A DNA stretch of 64,000 nt from Flammeovirgaceae bacterium (GCA_016709845.1 JADJMA010000011.1:62001-126000); one strand, 5' to 3'; positions 10,289 through 19,874 are shown, numbered from the stretch's first letter. A program made the numbers and translations. The notes: generated by a model from the sequence alone, not told the origin.

Positions 10289-10310
10289 AATCGTCCGAAG
10301 TCGGACGATT
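10289..10310. promoter_or_regulatory. Perfect 10-bp inverted repeat, candidate activator site
   Basis: AATCGTCCGA (10289-10298) and TCGGACGATT (10301-10310) are exact inverted repeats separated by AG. There is no T tract on either side, so it is not a terminator. Its centre lies about 105 bp upstream of the start predicted from the sigma-54-like promoter, the usual distance for an enhancer-binding activator. It is also about 60 bp upstream of the small gene at 10360. Confidence 0.5.
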
Positions 10311-10324
10311 AAAGGGGCTTCTAA

Positions 10325-10355
10325 TTGCATCAAACTTCCAGTATCATTACCTTTG
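10325..10355 (+). promoter_or_regulatory. Bacteroidota-type promoter for the small Cys-rich protein
   Basis: TTG at 10325-10327, 20 bp, then TACCTTTG at 10348-10355, an exact TAnnTTTG element. The ATG follows after four bases, so the transcript would be leaderless or nearly so. Confidence 0.55.
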
Positions 10356-10359
10356 AATC

Positions 10360-10536
10360 ATGTTACAACAGGGTTTGATATTGCTACTTTTTGTAGGGGC
10401 TGCGTTTTATGTTGGCCGACTTGCCTACCGCTCTTTTCAAGCTAAGAATGCCTGCCAATCGGGTTGTGGGAAATGTGGAGCTCTTGATCTGGAAAAGGTT
10501 GAGAAGAAATTACAGAAGTTTCCATCATCAAAATAA
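10360..10536 (+). CDS. Small Cys-rich single-pass membrane protein (FeoB-associated type)
   Basis: 58 residues: one N-terminal membrane helix (LILLLFVGAAFYVGRLAY), then a short tail with CQSGCGKCGALDLEKVEKK. The arrangement of one helix followed by a CxxxCxxC cluster matches the FeoB-associated Cys-rich membrane protein family, but no feoAB genes are near. Function is therefore unknown; metal or Fe-S binding by the three cysteines is an inference. The ATG is fixed by the TAnnTTTG element directly upstream. It is too short for most automatic cut-offs. Confidence 0.65.
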   Translation: MLQQGLILLLFVGAAFYVGRLAYRSFQAKNACQSGCGKCGALDLEKVEKKLQKFPSSK

Positions 10537-10564
10537 AACTTTAAAGTTGTTTATTGTAAGAATA

Positions 10565-10604
10565 TTACGCATTTTGCGTAACGCATTTTGCGTAACGCAT
10601 TTTG
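10565..10604. repeat. Three tandem 14-bp units, each palindromic, abutting the ATPase start
   Basis: ACGCATTTTGCGTA occurs at 10567 and 10581 and, truncated, at 10595. Each unit contains the inverted arms ACGCA and TGCGT around TTT; the first is extended to TTACGCA/TGCGTAA. The array ends one base before the ATG at 10606. This looks like a multi-site operator or a leader structure. The 14-bp period is not a multiple of three, so a gain or loss of units would only alter spacing, not the protein. Confidence 0.7.
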
Positions 10605-10605
10605 T

Positions 10606-11724
10606 ATGGCTGCAAGCACAAATCCATTTTTGATTAAAGGGTATCTCGACAAGAATCACTTTTGCGACAGGGGCGAAGAGACAGCACGACTGATTAAAGC
10701 CATGGAAAATGGCAGAAACGTAACCCTTAGTTCGATTAGGCGTATGGGAAAAACTGGCTTGATCTATCATGTATTCAGTCAACTTAAAAAGAAAAATGAT
10801 TGCGTGTATGTTGACATTATGCCCACTGCTGATTTAACAGACTTTACTCGCACCTTTGGAAAAGCCATTCTCAATTCGCTGGAGAATCCTTATCAGAAAT
10901 CCGTTAAACAATTACTTGGCATCTTCAAAAGATTTACGCCCACGCTTTCTATTGATCCCGCAACAGGGCAGCCGTCATTCGAGATTAGTGTAACAACTAC
11001 TAAAGAAAGTGATGCTACTTTAGAAGACATCTTCAATTATTTAAGGAGCCGAAAAAAGAAAGTAATAATAGCCATTGATGAATTTCAGCAAATATTAAAT
11101 TACCCTGAAAAGCGCACCGAAGCCTTACTTCGATCATACATTCAACGACTAAATAATGTAGAATTTATCTTTTCGGGTAGCCAGCAGCACCTGCTTTCGC
11201 AGATGTTTACAAATGCATCGCGCCCTTTTTTTCAGAGCACTGAATTGCACTTTTTAGACAGAATAAGTAAGGATGCTTATCGAAAATTTATCATTTACCA
11301 TTTCGCATCCAATCAAAAGAAAATCAAAGAACAAGAAATAAACACTCTTTTAGAATGGACTCAGTTACACACACATTATGTACAATCCCTTTGCAACAAG
11401 CTATACACACAACCAGAAAAAGAACTCACGCATGAGGTACTGAACAGATGCATGCAGGATATTTTATTGGAAAATGAAACATATTATTATAGCTACCAAA
11501 GGCTTCTTACTGATCAGCAATGGAATTTACTAAAGGCTATTGCTCAAGAGGAATTTGTATCTAAAATAAATCAGCGAGAATTTCTCAATAGATACAAGCT
11601 AAGCGCCAGTACAGTTCAGCGTTCTATCAAAGCACTGGAAGAAAGGGAAATGGTTATATATGAAAAAGATGCCTATCGTATTTATGATGTATTCCTCGGT
11701 CGCTGGCTTGCCGCCAAATTCTAA
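10606..11724 (+). CDS. AAA ATPase with C-terminal winged helix (ATPase_2 type)
   Basis: 372-residue STAND/AAA-like ATPase of the archaeal-ATPase-2 group. Walker A is the RRMGKT variant at residues 45-50, Walker B is KKVIIAIDEF at about 151-160, and a sensor-like FIFSGSQQHLLS follows. The last 65 residues form a winged-helix domain (QREFLNRYKLSASTVQRSIKALEERE). Family members couple ATP hydrolysis to DNA or protein partners and are often found near mobile or defence genes, but their role is mostly undefined. The ATG at 10606 is chosen because upstream codons lie in the repeat array. It ends 4 bp inside the convergent radical SAM gene. The winged helix together with the repeats suggests self-regulation, which is inference. 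Confidence 0.75.
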   Translation: MAASTNPFLIKGYLDKNHFCDRGEETARLIKAMENGRNVTLSSIRRMGKTGLIYHVFSQLKKKNDCVYVDIMPTADLTDFTRTFGKAILNSLENPYQKSVKQLLGIFKRFTPTLSIDPATGQPSFEISVTTTKESDATLEDIFNYLRSRKKKVIIAIDEFQQILNYPEKRTEALLRSYIQRLNNVEFIFSGSQQHLLSQMFTNASRPFFQSTELHFLDRISKDAYRKFIIYHFASNQKKIKEQEINTLLEWTQLHTHYVQSLCNKLYTQPEKELTHEVLNRCMQDILLENETYYYSYQRLLTDQQWNLLKAIAQEEFVSKINQREFLNRYKLSASTVQRSIKALEEREMVIYEKDAYRIYDVFLGRWLAAKF

Positions 11725-12743
11725 GCCCAAACCTTCGTTCCCTCGGTGCAATTACGGCACATCTCTATTTCGTCTCTTGAACGAAGGATAGTGTCACGAA
11801 AAGAATTATAATTTTTACTTGTCCAGATTTCTTTAAACGATTGTTGCGTTAAATCCCCCATTACATAATGGGCATCTTTATCAAAACAACACGGCACCAC
11901 TTTACCATCCCAGGTAATTACACAACTCTGCCACATCTTCCAACAATGACTTAGCAATTCATTTTTAATCGAGTAGGTTCCGTCTTTCTCTTTTTGGTAG
12001 CGCGAATATTTATCGATGGTAGGCATTAAGTCCGATCCATTTTTGTAATCATAAATCTGCGCGGTTTTAAGAGCCACATGGTCCACACCAATTTCCTTCG
12101 CAAGTTTATGAACCGCTTCAATCTGATGTTCATTGGGCTTCACTACCAAAAATTGAAAAACGACAAAGGGTGTAATCGACTTTAGCTCCTTCTTCAATCG
12201 AACAATATTGCGTGCTCCTTCAATTACTTTATCCAGTTTACCCCCTACACGATAAGCCTCATACGTTTCCTGCGAAGTACCATCGATCGAAATGATGATC
12301 CGATCCAATCCCGATTCAATAGTGCGTCTTGCCATCTCTTCCGATAAATAATGAGCATTGGTAGAAGTGGCGGTGTAAATTTTTTTTGACGCTGCGTATT
12401 GCACCAACTCTAAAAATTGAGGGTGCAAATAGGGCTCGCCTTGAAAATAAAAAGTGAGGTATGATAAAGTTTTCGCCAATTCATCAATCACATTCCTAAA
12501 GAGATCAGCTTTTAACATTCCGGTTGGACGTGTAAACGATCGCAACCCGGAAGGACACTCAGGACACCGAAGATTACACGAAGTTGTTGGTTCTATAGCA
12601 ATACTAATTGGCATAGCCTTATGCGCAGCCTTACCAATAAATCTTGAGTAATGATAACTGGAAAGTACTTTTGAGGCATTGGCAATACGCGCAGGAGTCA
12701 TCTTCCCTATCAAATTCCAAGTATCGTTCAAATTTCCAATCAT
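11721..12743 (-). CDS. Radical SAM protein with SPASM domain
   Basis: 340 residues. The [4Fe-4S]-binding CNLRCPEC motif (C56, C60, C63) starts a radical SAM barrel, with GEPYLHP and the IISIDG strand behind it. The C-terminal SPASM region binds extra clusters through the cysteines in HCWKMWQSC, KVVPCCFDKD and MCRNCTEG, with GDLTQQSFKEIW between. SPASM enzymes usually modify peptides or act as anaerobic sulfatase-maturase-like enzymes. No small precursor peptide is visible next to it, so the substrate is unknown. It could also belong to the broad group of SPASM proteins acting on small molecules. A TAATTTTG element on the minus strand (12760-12767) lies 17 bp before the ATG. Confidence 0.85.
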   Translation of the reverse strand: MIGNLNDTWNLIGKMTPARIANASKVLSSYHYSRFIGKAAHKAMPISIAIEPTTSCNLRCPECPSGLRSFTRPTGMLKADLFRNVIDELAKTLSYLTFYFQGEPYLHPQFLELVQYAASKKIYTATSTNAHYLSEEMARRTIESGLDRIIISIDGTSQETYEAYRVGGKLDKVIEGARNIVRLKKELKSITPFVVFQFLVVKPNEHQIEAVHKLAKEIGVDHVALKTAQIYDYKNGSDLMPTIDKYSRYQKEKDGTYSIKNELLSHCWKMWQSCVITWDGKVVPCCFDKDAHYVMGDLTQQSFKEIWTSKNYNSFRDTILRSRDEIEMCRNCTEGTKVWA

Positions 12744-12819
12744 GCATTAAAGTCGATATCAAAATTACCTTTTGGGGCCCGATTGTTTTATCTTTCGGCA
12801 CATTTATTTCGATATCAAT

Positions 12820-14014
12820 ATGAATAAAATAATAGCCTTTGGATTGGTACTGCTTTCCACTACCGGATTTTCCCAGCGATTCATCCTATCCGATAGCGCT
12901 ACCATTTCTGTTATTACCTGCGGCCCCTATGGAAAGAATTATACGCAGCCTTTGGCCACAGTGCTATTCGTGTTAATGATCCGGAGTTGAAATTCGATGC
13001 CGCGTATAATTATGGCGTATTTGACTTTAATCAACCCAATTTCTATCTGAACTTTGCGCGAGGCTATCTCTATTATAAACTGGGTGTTTACAGCTATGTT
13101 GATTTTCGAGATTATTATATAGAGCATAACCGATTTGTTCACGAACAAGTTTTGGATTTAACTGCCGAGCAAAAGCAACAGGTTTTTGATTATCTCGACT
13201 GGAATTCGAAACCAGAAAATCAAACCTACCGATACGATTATTTTTATAATAACTGTGCAACAAAATACGCGATGTATTTACTGAAGTCCTTAAGGAGAAT
13301 CTCACGTTTGATGGATCCTTCATCAAGACCGATTATACCATTCGCGAGCTTACAGATTTGTACTTAAAGCCACAGCCTTGGGGTGATTTAGGTATTGATA
13401 TCTGTCTGGGTTTACCCATGGATAAAAAGGCATCTCCCTACGAGTATATGTTTCTTCCTGATTATATAGAATCGTCATTTGATCATGCAACGATAAACAA
13501 CCAGCCTATCGTTAAGAAAAAGAATATTGTTTTCACACCTCATCCGGAAGAAGATTCATCTGAACTTTTTCATCCCTGGATTGTTTTTGGATGTTTTCTA
13601 ACACTGACACTCGTCTTAAGCTTCTACGATTGGAAAAGAAAAAAACTAACCAAGTGGTTTGATGTACTTCTTTTTTCTATGGTTGGGTGGGTGGGTATTC
13701 TGTTACTTATACTTTGGGTAGCTACCGACCATCAGGCCGCTGCACGAAATCTAAACTTACTTTGGGCATTTCCCCTTCATGCGATAGCGGCCGTTTTATT
13801 AATCAGGAAAAAATCATATGAATCTTTAATAAAATATTTTCAGATGACGGCCACCCTTTTAGGGTCAACGCTTCTGTTTTGGTGGTTGCTCCCTCAACAA
13901 CTCAATGTATTTTTGATTCCTATAATAATAGCTCTTGCTATCCGATCATTCCTGATCTCAAAGTTGGTTAAAGTCTCAAGTTTTAAGCGGGTTGCACACA
14001 GCCTGACAAATTAA
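12820..14014 (+). CDS. DUF4105 (Lnb-like) protein with membrane C terminus, two frameshifts
   Basis: Envelope protein with a signal peptide (IIAFGLVLLSTTGFSQ), a DUF4105 domain and about five membrane helices in the last 150 residues. DUF4105 corresponds to the N-terminal periplasmic domain of Lnb-type lipoprotein N-acyltransferases. Family blocks are ITCGPYGKN..YAAFGHSAIRV, the ARGYLYYKLG/YVDFRDYY region and YDYFYNNCAT with its conserved Cys. Two one-base deletions break it: one T near 12938 (restores NLYAAFGHSAIRVNDPEL) and one A near 13265 (restores CATKIRDVFTEVLKENLTF). The product is about 398 residues. The 13-bp gap to the restored stop of lpd makes them convergent. Acyltransferase activity is inferred from the family only. 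Confidence 0.75.
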
Positions 14015-14025
14015 AGACATTAACT

Positions 14026-15425
14026 CTACATGTGTATCGGTCTATTGGCGTAGCGGCTAAGCAAGCTTCTTTCACCGCTTCCATATAGGTTGGATGTGCA
14101 TGCGAAGTGCGCGCAATATCTTCTGCGGAAGCGCGGAACTCCATAGCGGTAACTCCGGCTGCAATCATATCCGCAGCCCGGGCACCAATAATATGTACAC
14201 CGAGAATTTCATCTGTGCTCTTATCTGCTAATATTTTTACAAACCCATCTAAGTCCATGGATGCTCGCGCACGTCCAAGTGCTTTATAAGGAAAGTTACC
14301 GGTCTTGTATGCTTTACCATCGGCTTTCAATTGCTCTTCTGTAAAACCAACACTGGCTACTTCAGGCCAGGTATAAACAACACCTGGAATAAGATTATAA
14401 TTGATGTGTGGCTTTTGTCCTGCTATTTGCTCGGCTACCAACACACCTTCTTCTTCAGCTTTGTGTGCTAACATAGCTCCACGTACTACATCACTAATGG
14501 CGTATACATTCTCCACTTTTGTTTTAAGATGATCGTCAACAGGAATTTTACCCTTATCTAATTCTATTCCAATTTTATCTAATCCTAAACCATCAGTATA
14601 TGGTCTGCGGCCAACACTTACCAGGCAATAATCGCCTTTCAATTCAATGGCCGCTCCCCCATTCTTGGGTTCTGCTTTCAACACTACTTCTTTTCCTTTG
14701 TTCTCAACAGCTGTTACTTTATGACCCAGATAAAAATCCATACCCAACTTTTTGGTGGACTTCATAAGTTCTTTACCCAATGCCAAATCCATTGTTGGGA
14801 TCAAGCTATCTAGATATTCAACCACCGATACTTTTGATCCGATACGCGCATATACAGAACCCAACTCCATACCGATAACACCACCACCAATTACAATCAA
14901 ATGTTTGGGAACTTCTTTTAACTCTAAAGCTTCTGTGCTCGAGATGATTCTCTTCTTATCGAAAGGAGCAAAAGGCAAGGGTGTAGGTTTAGATCCGGTT
15001 GCGATAATCACCTTCTCCGTAGTGATCTGCGATTCCTTTCCGTCTTTACTTACAATTTTGATTGTGTTCTTGTCTATAAATGAACCAACGCCAGCAAGTA
15101 CTTCAATTTTATTTTTCTTCATCAGGTAGGCAATACCGTCCACATTGGCTTTTACAACACCAGCCTTGCGATTAATCATCTGCGTGATGTTTACCTTAGG
15201 CGGATTGATATCAATACCGTGCTCCTTAAAAGTATGCGCAGCATTATGAAAATGCTCTGAAGAATCAAGCAACGCTTTGGATGGAATGCAACCCACATTT
15301 AAGCAAGTTCCCCCGAGGGTATCATACTTTTCAATAAGAGCTGTCTTAAAGCCAAGTTGTGCGCAGCGAATAGCGGCAACATATCCACCCGGGCCCGATC
15401 CAATTACTGTAACGTTGTATTGCAT
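14026..15425 (-). CDS. lpdA: Dihydrolipoyl dehydrogenase (E3), C-terminal frameshift
   Basis: FAD enzyme that reoxidises dihydrolipoamide with NAD+ in 2-oxoacid dehydrogenase complexes. It shows GSGPGG at residues 9-14 for FAD, the redox disulfide CLNVGC (C41, C46), the NAD-binding GGGVIGMELGS and the SHAHPTYMEAVKEA active-site base. As read, the protein runs on to VQPA at 13983. Adding one base in the run at 14047-14049 gives the normal AATANRPIHM ending with a stop at 14026-14028. That removes the apparent overlap with the convergent DUF4105 gene. It follows odhA and odhB in the same direction, so it is the E3 of that complex. Confidence 0.93.
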
Positions 15426-15465
15426 ACTATAAATAATTTCAGATTCAAGATTTATACCTACCTGT

Positions 15466-16983
15466 TTAGACTCCTAAGATCAAGCGCCCTGGATCTTCTA
15501 ACAGTTCTTTCACGCGCACCAAGAAGCTAACAGACTCACGGCCATCCACAATCCGGTGATCGTATGAAAGAGCCAGATACATGATTGGTCGAACCACAAT
15601 CTCACCTTTTTGTACAACAGCACGCTCAACAATATTATGCATGCCCAGAATAGCAGACTGCGGAGGATTTAAAATTGGTGTGGATAACATAGAACCAAAA
15701 ACACCACCATTGGTAATGGAGAATGTGCCGCCTTGCATTTCATCGATAGAGAGTTTTCCATCACGCCCTTTCGTTGCTAAGCGAACTACTTCCGCTTCTA
15801 TCTGATCAAATGAAAGTGATTCAGCATTTCTGATTACCGGTACTACTAATCCTCGCGGTGTTGATACAGCAATAGAAACGTCACAATAATCATGATATAA
15901 AATCTCATCACCGTTTAGTTGTGCGTTCACGGCAGGAAACTCTTTTAAAGCTACACAAACTGCTTTGGTAAAGAATGACATAAAGCCAAGACCTACACCA
16001 TACTTTTCTTTGAATTTATCCTTGTAACGGGAACGTAAATCCATCACCGGTTTCATATCAACCTCGTTGAAGGTTGTAAGCATAGCTGTCTCATTCTTTA
16101 CAGAGACCAAACGTTTTGCTATCGTTCTGCGAAGGGAAGACATCTTTTCGCTGCGCTTGTTCCTACCACCTCCAGCAATAATTACAGGTGCAGAGGCAGC
16201 AGTCTTTGGTGCTTCCGATTTACCTGAAGTTTGCTGAGCCTTACTTGCATCCTCTTTCGTAATTCTACCGCCAACACCTGTTCCTGAAACCTGTGAAGCA
16301 GAAATTCCCTTTTCATCTAAAATTTTTCCTGCAGCCGGAGAAGGATGACCTGAAGCATAAGATTTATCTCCAGTCGATGCTGCTGTTTTCTCAGTCTTTG
16401 TTGCCGGTGCCGATGCTGAACCACCTTCGGTGATTTCAATTTTACAAATCAATCCACCAATGGGAAGAACCGTTCCTTCTTTAGCTACAATCTTTAATAT
16501 TCCATTTGCTTCGGCAGGCAATTCAAACGTGGCTTTGTCCGATTCCACTTCCGCAATAATTTCATCCAGTTTCACAAAATCACCCTCCTTCTTTAACCAC
16601 GTTGAAATGGTTACCTCTGTTATCGATTCGCCAACCGCTGGCACTTTCATTTCTTTCACGCCACCCGTTGCTTTCGGAGCTTCTGATTTTGGCTCAGTTG
16701 ATTTCGATTCTTCCTTAGCGGGAGCACTTTCTTTGCTTGATTCACCGGCTGCTGATTCATCTATCTCACAAATCAGTTCGCCAATCGCAGCAGTTGCACC
16801 CGACTGTTTTACAATTTTCAATCTCCCTGCTTTTGGAGCAGGCAATTCAAAGGTTGCTTTGTCCGATTCGAGCTCTGCAATTACTTCGTCCATTTTCACA
16901 ATATCGCCATCCTTCTTAAGCCAATTGGCAATGGTAACCTCGGTTATTGATTCACCAACGGTTGGAACTTTTACTTGTGCCAT
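15466..16983 (-). CDS. odhB: 2-oxoglutarate dehydrogenase E2, dihydrolipoyl succinyltransferase
   Basis: Core of the 2-oxoglutarate dehydrogenase complex: carries the succinyl group on lipoyl-lysine to CoA. Domains in order are a lipoyl domain (lysine K42 in ESDKATFELPAP), a second lipoyl domain (K149 in ESDKATFELPAE), Ala/Glu/Ser-rich linkers, a peripheral subunit-binding domain at about 205-245 (SPAAGKILDEKGI, GVGGRITKEDA) and the catalytic domain ending in LALSYDHRIVDGRESVSFL. Two lipoyl domains are one more than in E. coli SucB. At 505 residues it is intact. It lies 22 bp after odhA and 40 bp before lpdA. Confidence 0.95.
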   Translation of the reverse strand: MAQVKVPTVGESITEVTIANWLKKDGDIVKMDEVIAELESDKATFELPAPKAGRLKIVKQSGATAAIGELICEIDESAAGESSKESAPAKEESKSTEPKSEAPKATGGVKEMKVPAVGESITEVTISTWLKKEGDFVKLDEIIAEVESDKATFELPAEANGILKIVAKEGTVLPIGGLICKIEITEGGSASAPATKTEKTAASTGDKSYASGHPSPAAGKILDEKGISASQVSGTGVGGRITKEDASKAQQTSGKSEAPKTAASAPVIIAGGGRNKRSEKMSSLRRTIAKRLVSVKNETAMLTTFNEVDMKPVMDLRSRYKDKFKEKYGVGLGFMSFFTKAVCVALKEFPAVNAQLNGDEILYHDYCDVSIAVSTPRGLVVPVIRNAESLSFDQIEAEVVRLATKGRDGKLSIDEMQGGTFSITNGGVFGSMLSTPILNPPQSAILGMHNIVERAVVQKGEIVVRPIMYLALSYDHRIVDGRESVSFLVRVKELLEDPGRLILGV

Positions 16984-17005
16984 GTAAATTTCTTTTTGAG
17001 GTTAA

Positions 17006-19729
17006 TTAAATTTCAAAAGCCTTGTTAACAATTTTCTCCTGTTCGATTTTATGAATCTTGGAGTAACCTGTTGCCGGTGAAGCGCTCGATTTACGCGCTC
17101 CCAACTGTATTTCAACATCGGGTAACATTCTTTTTATGAATGACCAATAGCCCATGTTTTTAGGCTCTTCCTGAATCCAGAGCAGTTTCGCATCCTTGTA
17201 TTTTTTAATCAGCTTATTCACCTGCTTGTCTGGAAAAGGATAGAGTTGCTCAATGCGCACAACCGCTGCATCCTTTATTTTTTTCTTTTGTTGAACTTCC
17301 TGCAGATCGTAGAATATTTTTCCTGTACAGAAAATAATTCGCTTCACATCTTTTGCCTTCACCGTGGCATCGTCAATCACTTCTGTAAAAGATCCGGAAG
17401 TAAACTCACTCATTGGGCTCGCAACCAATGGATTTCTCAACAACGATTTGGGTGAAAAAACTATACAAGGCTTGCGGAATTCCCAAGCCACTTGCCTGCG
17501 CAACAAGTGGAAAAAGTTTGATGCCGTAGTTACATTAACTACAACCATATTGTATTCAGCAGCTTGTTGCAAAAATCTTTCAGGTCGGGCACTTGAGTGT
17601 TCAGGTCCCTGACCTTCATAGCCGTGAGGTAACAACATCACCAAGCCATTCATCCGTTGCCATTTCGATTCGGCACTGGAAATAAATTGATCGATAATGG
17701 TTTGCGCACCATTAACGAAGTCTCCAAACTGCGCTTCCCAAAGTACGAGTGCATAAGGAGAAGCCATGGCATATCCATATTCAAATCCCAGTACACCAAA
17801 CTCCGAGAGCAACGAATTAAAAACGGAGAACTTTGCCTGGTTCTTATCAACATGAGTTAATCCAGAATATGCCTCATTGGTATTAGCATCCCAGAAATAC
17901 GCATGGCGATGTGAGAATGTACCCCGCTTTACGTCCTGCCCCGACATTCTTATGGGAACATTTTCAGCAACCAACGAACCATAGGCTAATAACTCAGCCT
18001 CTGCCCAGCCTAAAACTTTATCATCAAAAAATGCTGCTTTCCTATCTTTAAGAAGTTTCTCAATTTGTTTTAGTGGTTTAAACCCTTCCGGGATTGTTGT
18101 TAATGCTTTGCCAACTTTATTAATTAACTCCTGACTAATAGCCGTAACAGGTGATTTATCAAAATCTTCAGGTTTTGCTTTTCGCAATTGATCCCATTCC
18201 TCTTCAATTTTTTGCACCTTATAAGGAAGCGGCTTTTGTTTTACCTCGTTAAGCCTATCCTGTAGTTGGTTACGAAAGTTCTTATCCATCTCATCCGCCA
18301 AGGAAGCATCAACGCCCTTTTCTACAAGTTTCTTTACATAAACCTCTCTCGGATTTGGATGCTTGGCAATGATATTATACAATTTCGGTTGTGTGAATTT
18401 GGGTTCATCACTTTCATTGTGGCCGTGCCTGCGGTAGCAGAGTAAGTCAATGAAAATATCTTTGCCAAACTTCTGGCGATATTCTACGGCAAGGTTTGAA
18501 CAAAATGTAACAGCCTCTGCATCATCACCATTTACATGAAATACAGGCGCATCAACAATTTTAGAAACATCCGTACAATAAATAGCCGTGCGGGCATCAT
18601 CAAAATCGGTAGTGAAACCAACCTGATTATTAATGACAAAGTGAATAGTTCCGCCTGTTGTATATCCAGGTAACCCAGACATTTGAACAACTTCGTACAC
18701 AATACCCTGACCGGCAATAGAGGCATCACCGTGAATTAAAACGGCCATTGCGCTTTTAAGATTTCCCTTGTACTCTTCGTCAATTTGTCCGCGTGTGTAC
18801 CCGATAACAAGGGGATCAACCGCCTCCAGGTGCGAAGGATTGGGTGTAAGTTTTACATAAATCTTTTTCCCTGATGGCGTGTTGATGTGACTGGCATATC
18901 CTAAGTGATACTTCACGTCACCATCACCCATGGTTAAATCAGGGTTAACATTTCCCTCAAACTCGGTAAAAATCTGCTCGTATGTTTTTCCAAGAATATT
19001 TGAAAGCACATTGAGTCGGCCCCGATGTGCCATCCCAATTACAACTTCCTTTACATCAAGTTCGGCCGATTTATTAATGATTGCATCCAACGCTGGAATA
19101 GTGTTTTCCCCACCTTCCAACGAAAATCTTTTTTGCCCTAAGAATTTTGTATGAAGAAAGTTTTCAAATACAACCGCTTCATTCAGCTTAGAAAGTATCC
19201 GCTTCTTTTCGTCAAGATTTGGATTATACTCGTAATACTCTCTTTCAATTTTATGATGAAGCCAATCCCGAATATCATCGTTACGAATAAAATTATACTC
19301 GAATCCTACCGGGCCGAGATAAAGCATTTTCAACTTCTCAATAATCTTACGCAGACTGGCGCGTGGCATCCCTATTTCAGAAGCTACATCAAACTCAATA
19401 TCTAAGTCTGCATCAGTAAGGCCAACTTTAGTATGCTCAAGATTGACATTATGATTCCTTCTTTCCCGAACCGGGTTTGTTTTGGATTTCAAGTGACCAA
19501 AGGATCGATATTGAAAAATCAAGTTCCGAACCTGGGTCTCTTTAATTGACACCGAATCATTGGCCCCCACCCCGGCTCCATCTTGGCCATACCGCTGTTG
19601 CGAAAAGTCGTAGCCTTCGAAAAATTTCTGCCAGGTGGCATCTACGGAGGTTGGGTCGCTTTTGTAATTTTGATAGAGTTGGTCCAGATAGCCAACATCT
19701 GCGTTCGAGATGTAAGAAAACTTATCCAT
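17006..19729 (-). CDS. odhA: 2-oxoglutarate dehydrogenase E1 component
   Basis: Thiamine-diphosphate enzyme that decarboxylates 2-oxoglutarate in the TCA cycle. Intact at 907 residues, the usual length. Features include the N-terminal YISNADVGYLDQLYQNYKSD helix that binds E2, EGGENTIPALD, GMAHRGRLNVLSNILGK, HGDASIAGQGIVYEVVQMS, the RRHGHNESDEPKFTQP block and the transketolase-like C-terminal half (QDVKRGTFSHRHA, LPHGYEGQGPEHSSARPERFLQ). First gene of odhA-odhB-lpdA. It is divergent from rpsP across about 190 bp that holds promoters for both. Confidence 0.97.
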   Translation of the reverse strand: MDKFSYISNADVGYLDQLYQNYKSDPTSVDATWQKFFEGYDFSQQRYGQDGAGVGANDSVSIKETQVRNLIFQYRSFGHLKSKTNPVRERRNHNVNLEHTKVGLTDADLDIEFDVASEIGMPRASLRKIIEKLKMLYLGPVGFEYNFIRNDDIRDWLHHKIEREYYEYNPNLDEKKRILSKLNEAVVFENFLHTKFLGQKRFSLEGGENTIPALDAIINKSAELDVKEVVIGMAHRGRLNVLSNILGKTYEQIFTEFEGNVNPDLTMGDGDVKYHLGYASHINTPSGKKIYVKLTPNPSHLEAVDPLVIGYTRGQIDEEYKGNLKSAMAVLIHGDASIAGQGIVYEVVQMSGLPGYTTGGTIHFVINNQVGFTTDFDDARTAIYCTDVSKIVDAPVFHVNGDDAEAVTFCSNLAVEYRQKFGKDIFIDLLCYRRHGHNESDEPKFTQPKLYNIIAKHPNPREVYVKKLVEKGVDASLADEMDKNFRNQLQDRLNEVKQKPLPYKVQKIEEEWDQLRKAKPEDFDKSPVTAISQELINKVGKALTTIPEGFKPLKQIEKLLKDRKAAFFDDKVLGWAEAELLAYGSLVAENVPIRMSGQDVKRGTFSHRHAYFWDANTNEAYSGLTHVDKNQAKFSVFNSLLSEFGVLGFEYGYAMASPYALVLWEAQFGDFVNGAQTIIDQFISSAESKWQRMNGLVMLLPHGYEGQGPEHSSARPERFLQQAAEYNMVVVNVTTASNFFHLLRRQVAWEFRKPCIVFSPKSLLRNPLVASPMSEFTSGSFTEVIDDATVKAKDVKRIIFCTGKIFYDLQEVQQKKKIKDAAVVRIEQLYPFPDKQVNKLIKKYKDAKLLWIQEEPKNMGYWSFIKRMLPDVEIQLGARKSSASPATGYSKIHKIEQEKIVNKAFEI

Positions 19730-19797
19730 GGTTATTTTTAAAGGAAACCAAATGTAAAGAGGTAAGTCAAATATTAAAAACCTAATAATCGTTTATT

Positions 19798-19805
19798 CAA
19801 ATATA
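19798..19805 (-). promoter_or_regulatory. Candidate -7 element for odhA
   Basis: The minus strand reads TATATTTG, an exact TAnnTTTG element, 69-76 bp before the odhA ATG. A second match (TACATTTG, 19749-19756) lies closer to the gene. Neither has a well-placed TTG, so which one is used is open. Confidence 0.35.
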
Positions 19806-19844
19806 ATAGATAATGAGGTGGTTACAGTATATTTCAAGATGCAA

Positions 19845-19874
19845 TTGGTAAAATCTAAAAAAAACCTACCTTTG
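19845..19874 (+). promoter_or_regulatory. rpsP promoter
   Basis: TTGG at 19845-19848 and TACCTTTG at 19867-19874, about 19 bp apart. It is followed by CAGTCC and an A/T-rich leader of about 40 bases. The same CAGTCC follows the -7 elements of rplS and rplU. Confidence 0.65.

Noticed and set aside
10565..10604. CRISPR array
   Set aside because: The units are contiguous 14-mers without spacers, and no cas genes are present.
10588..10605. Start of the AAA ATPase at a TTG six codons upstream
   Set aside because: These codons come from the 14-bp repeat array, and the ATG at 10606 begins the family-like MAASTNPFLIKG sequence.
16430..16987. 185-codon open frame antisense to odhB
   Set aside because: It lies wholly opposite the intact E2 gene, mirrors its Ala/Ser/Glu-rich linkers as low-complexity sequence and matches no known family.
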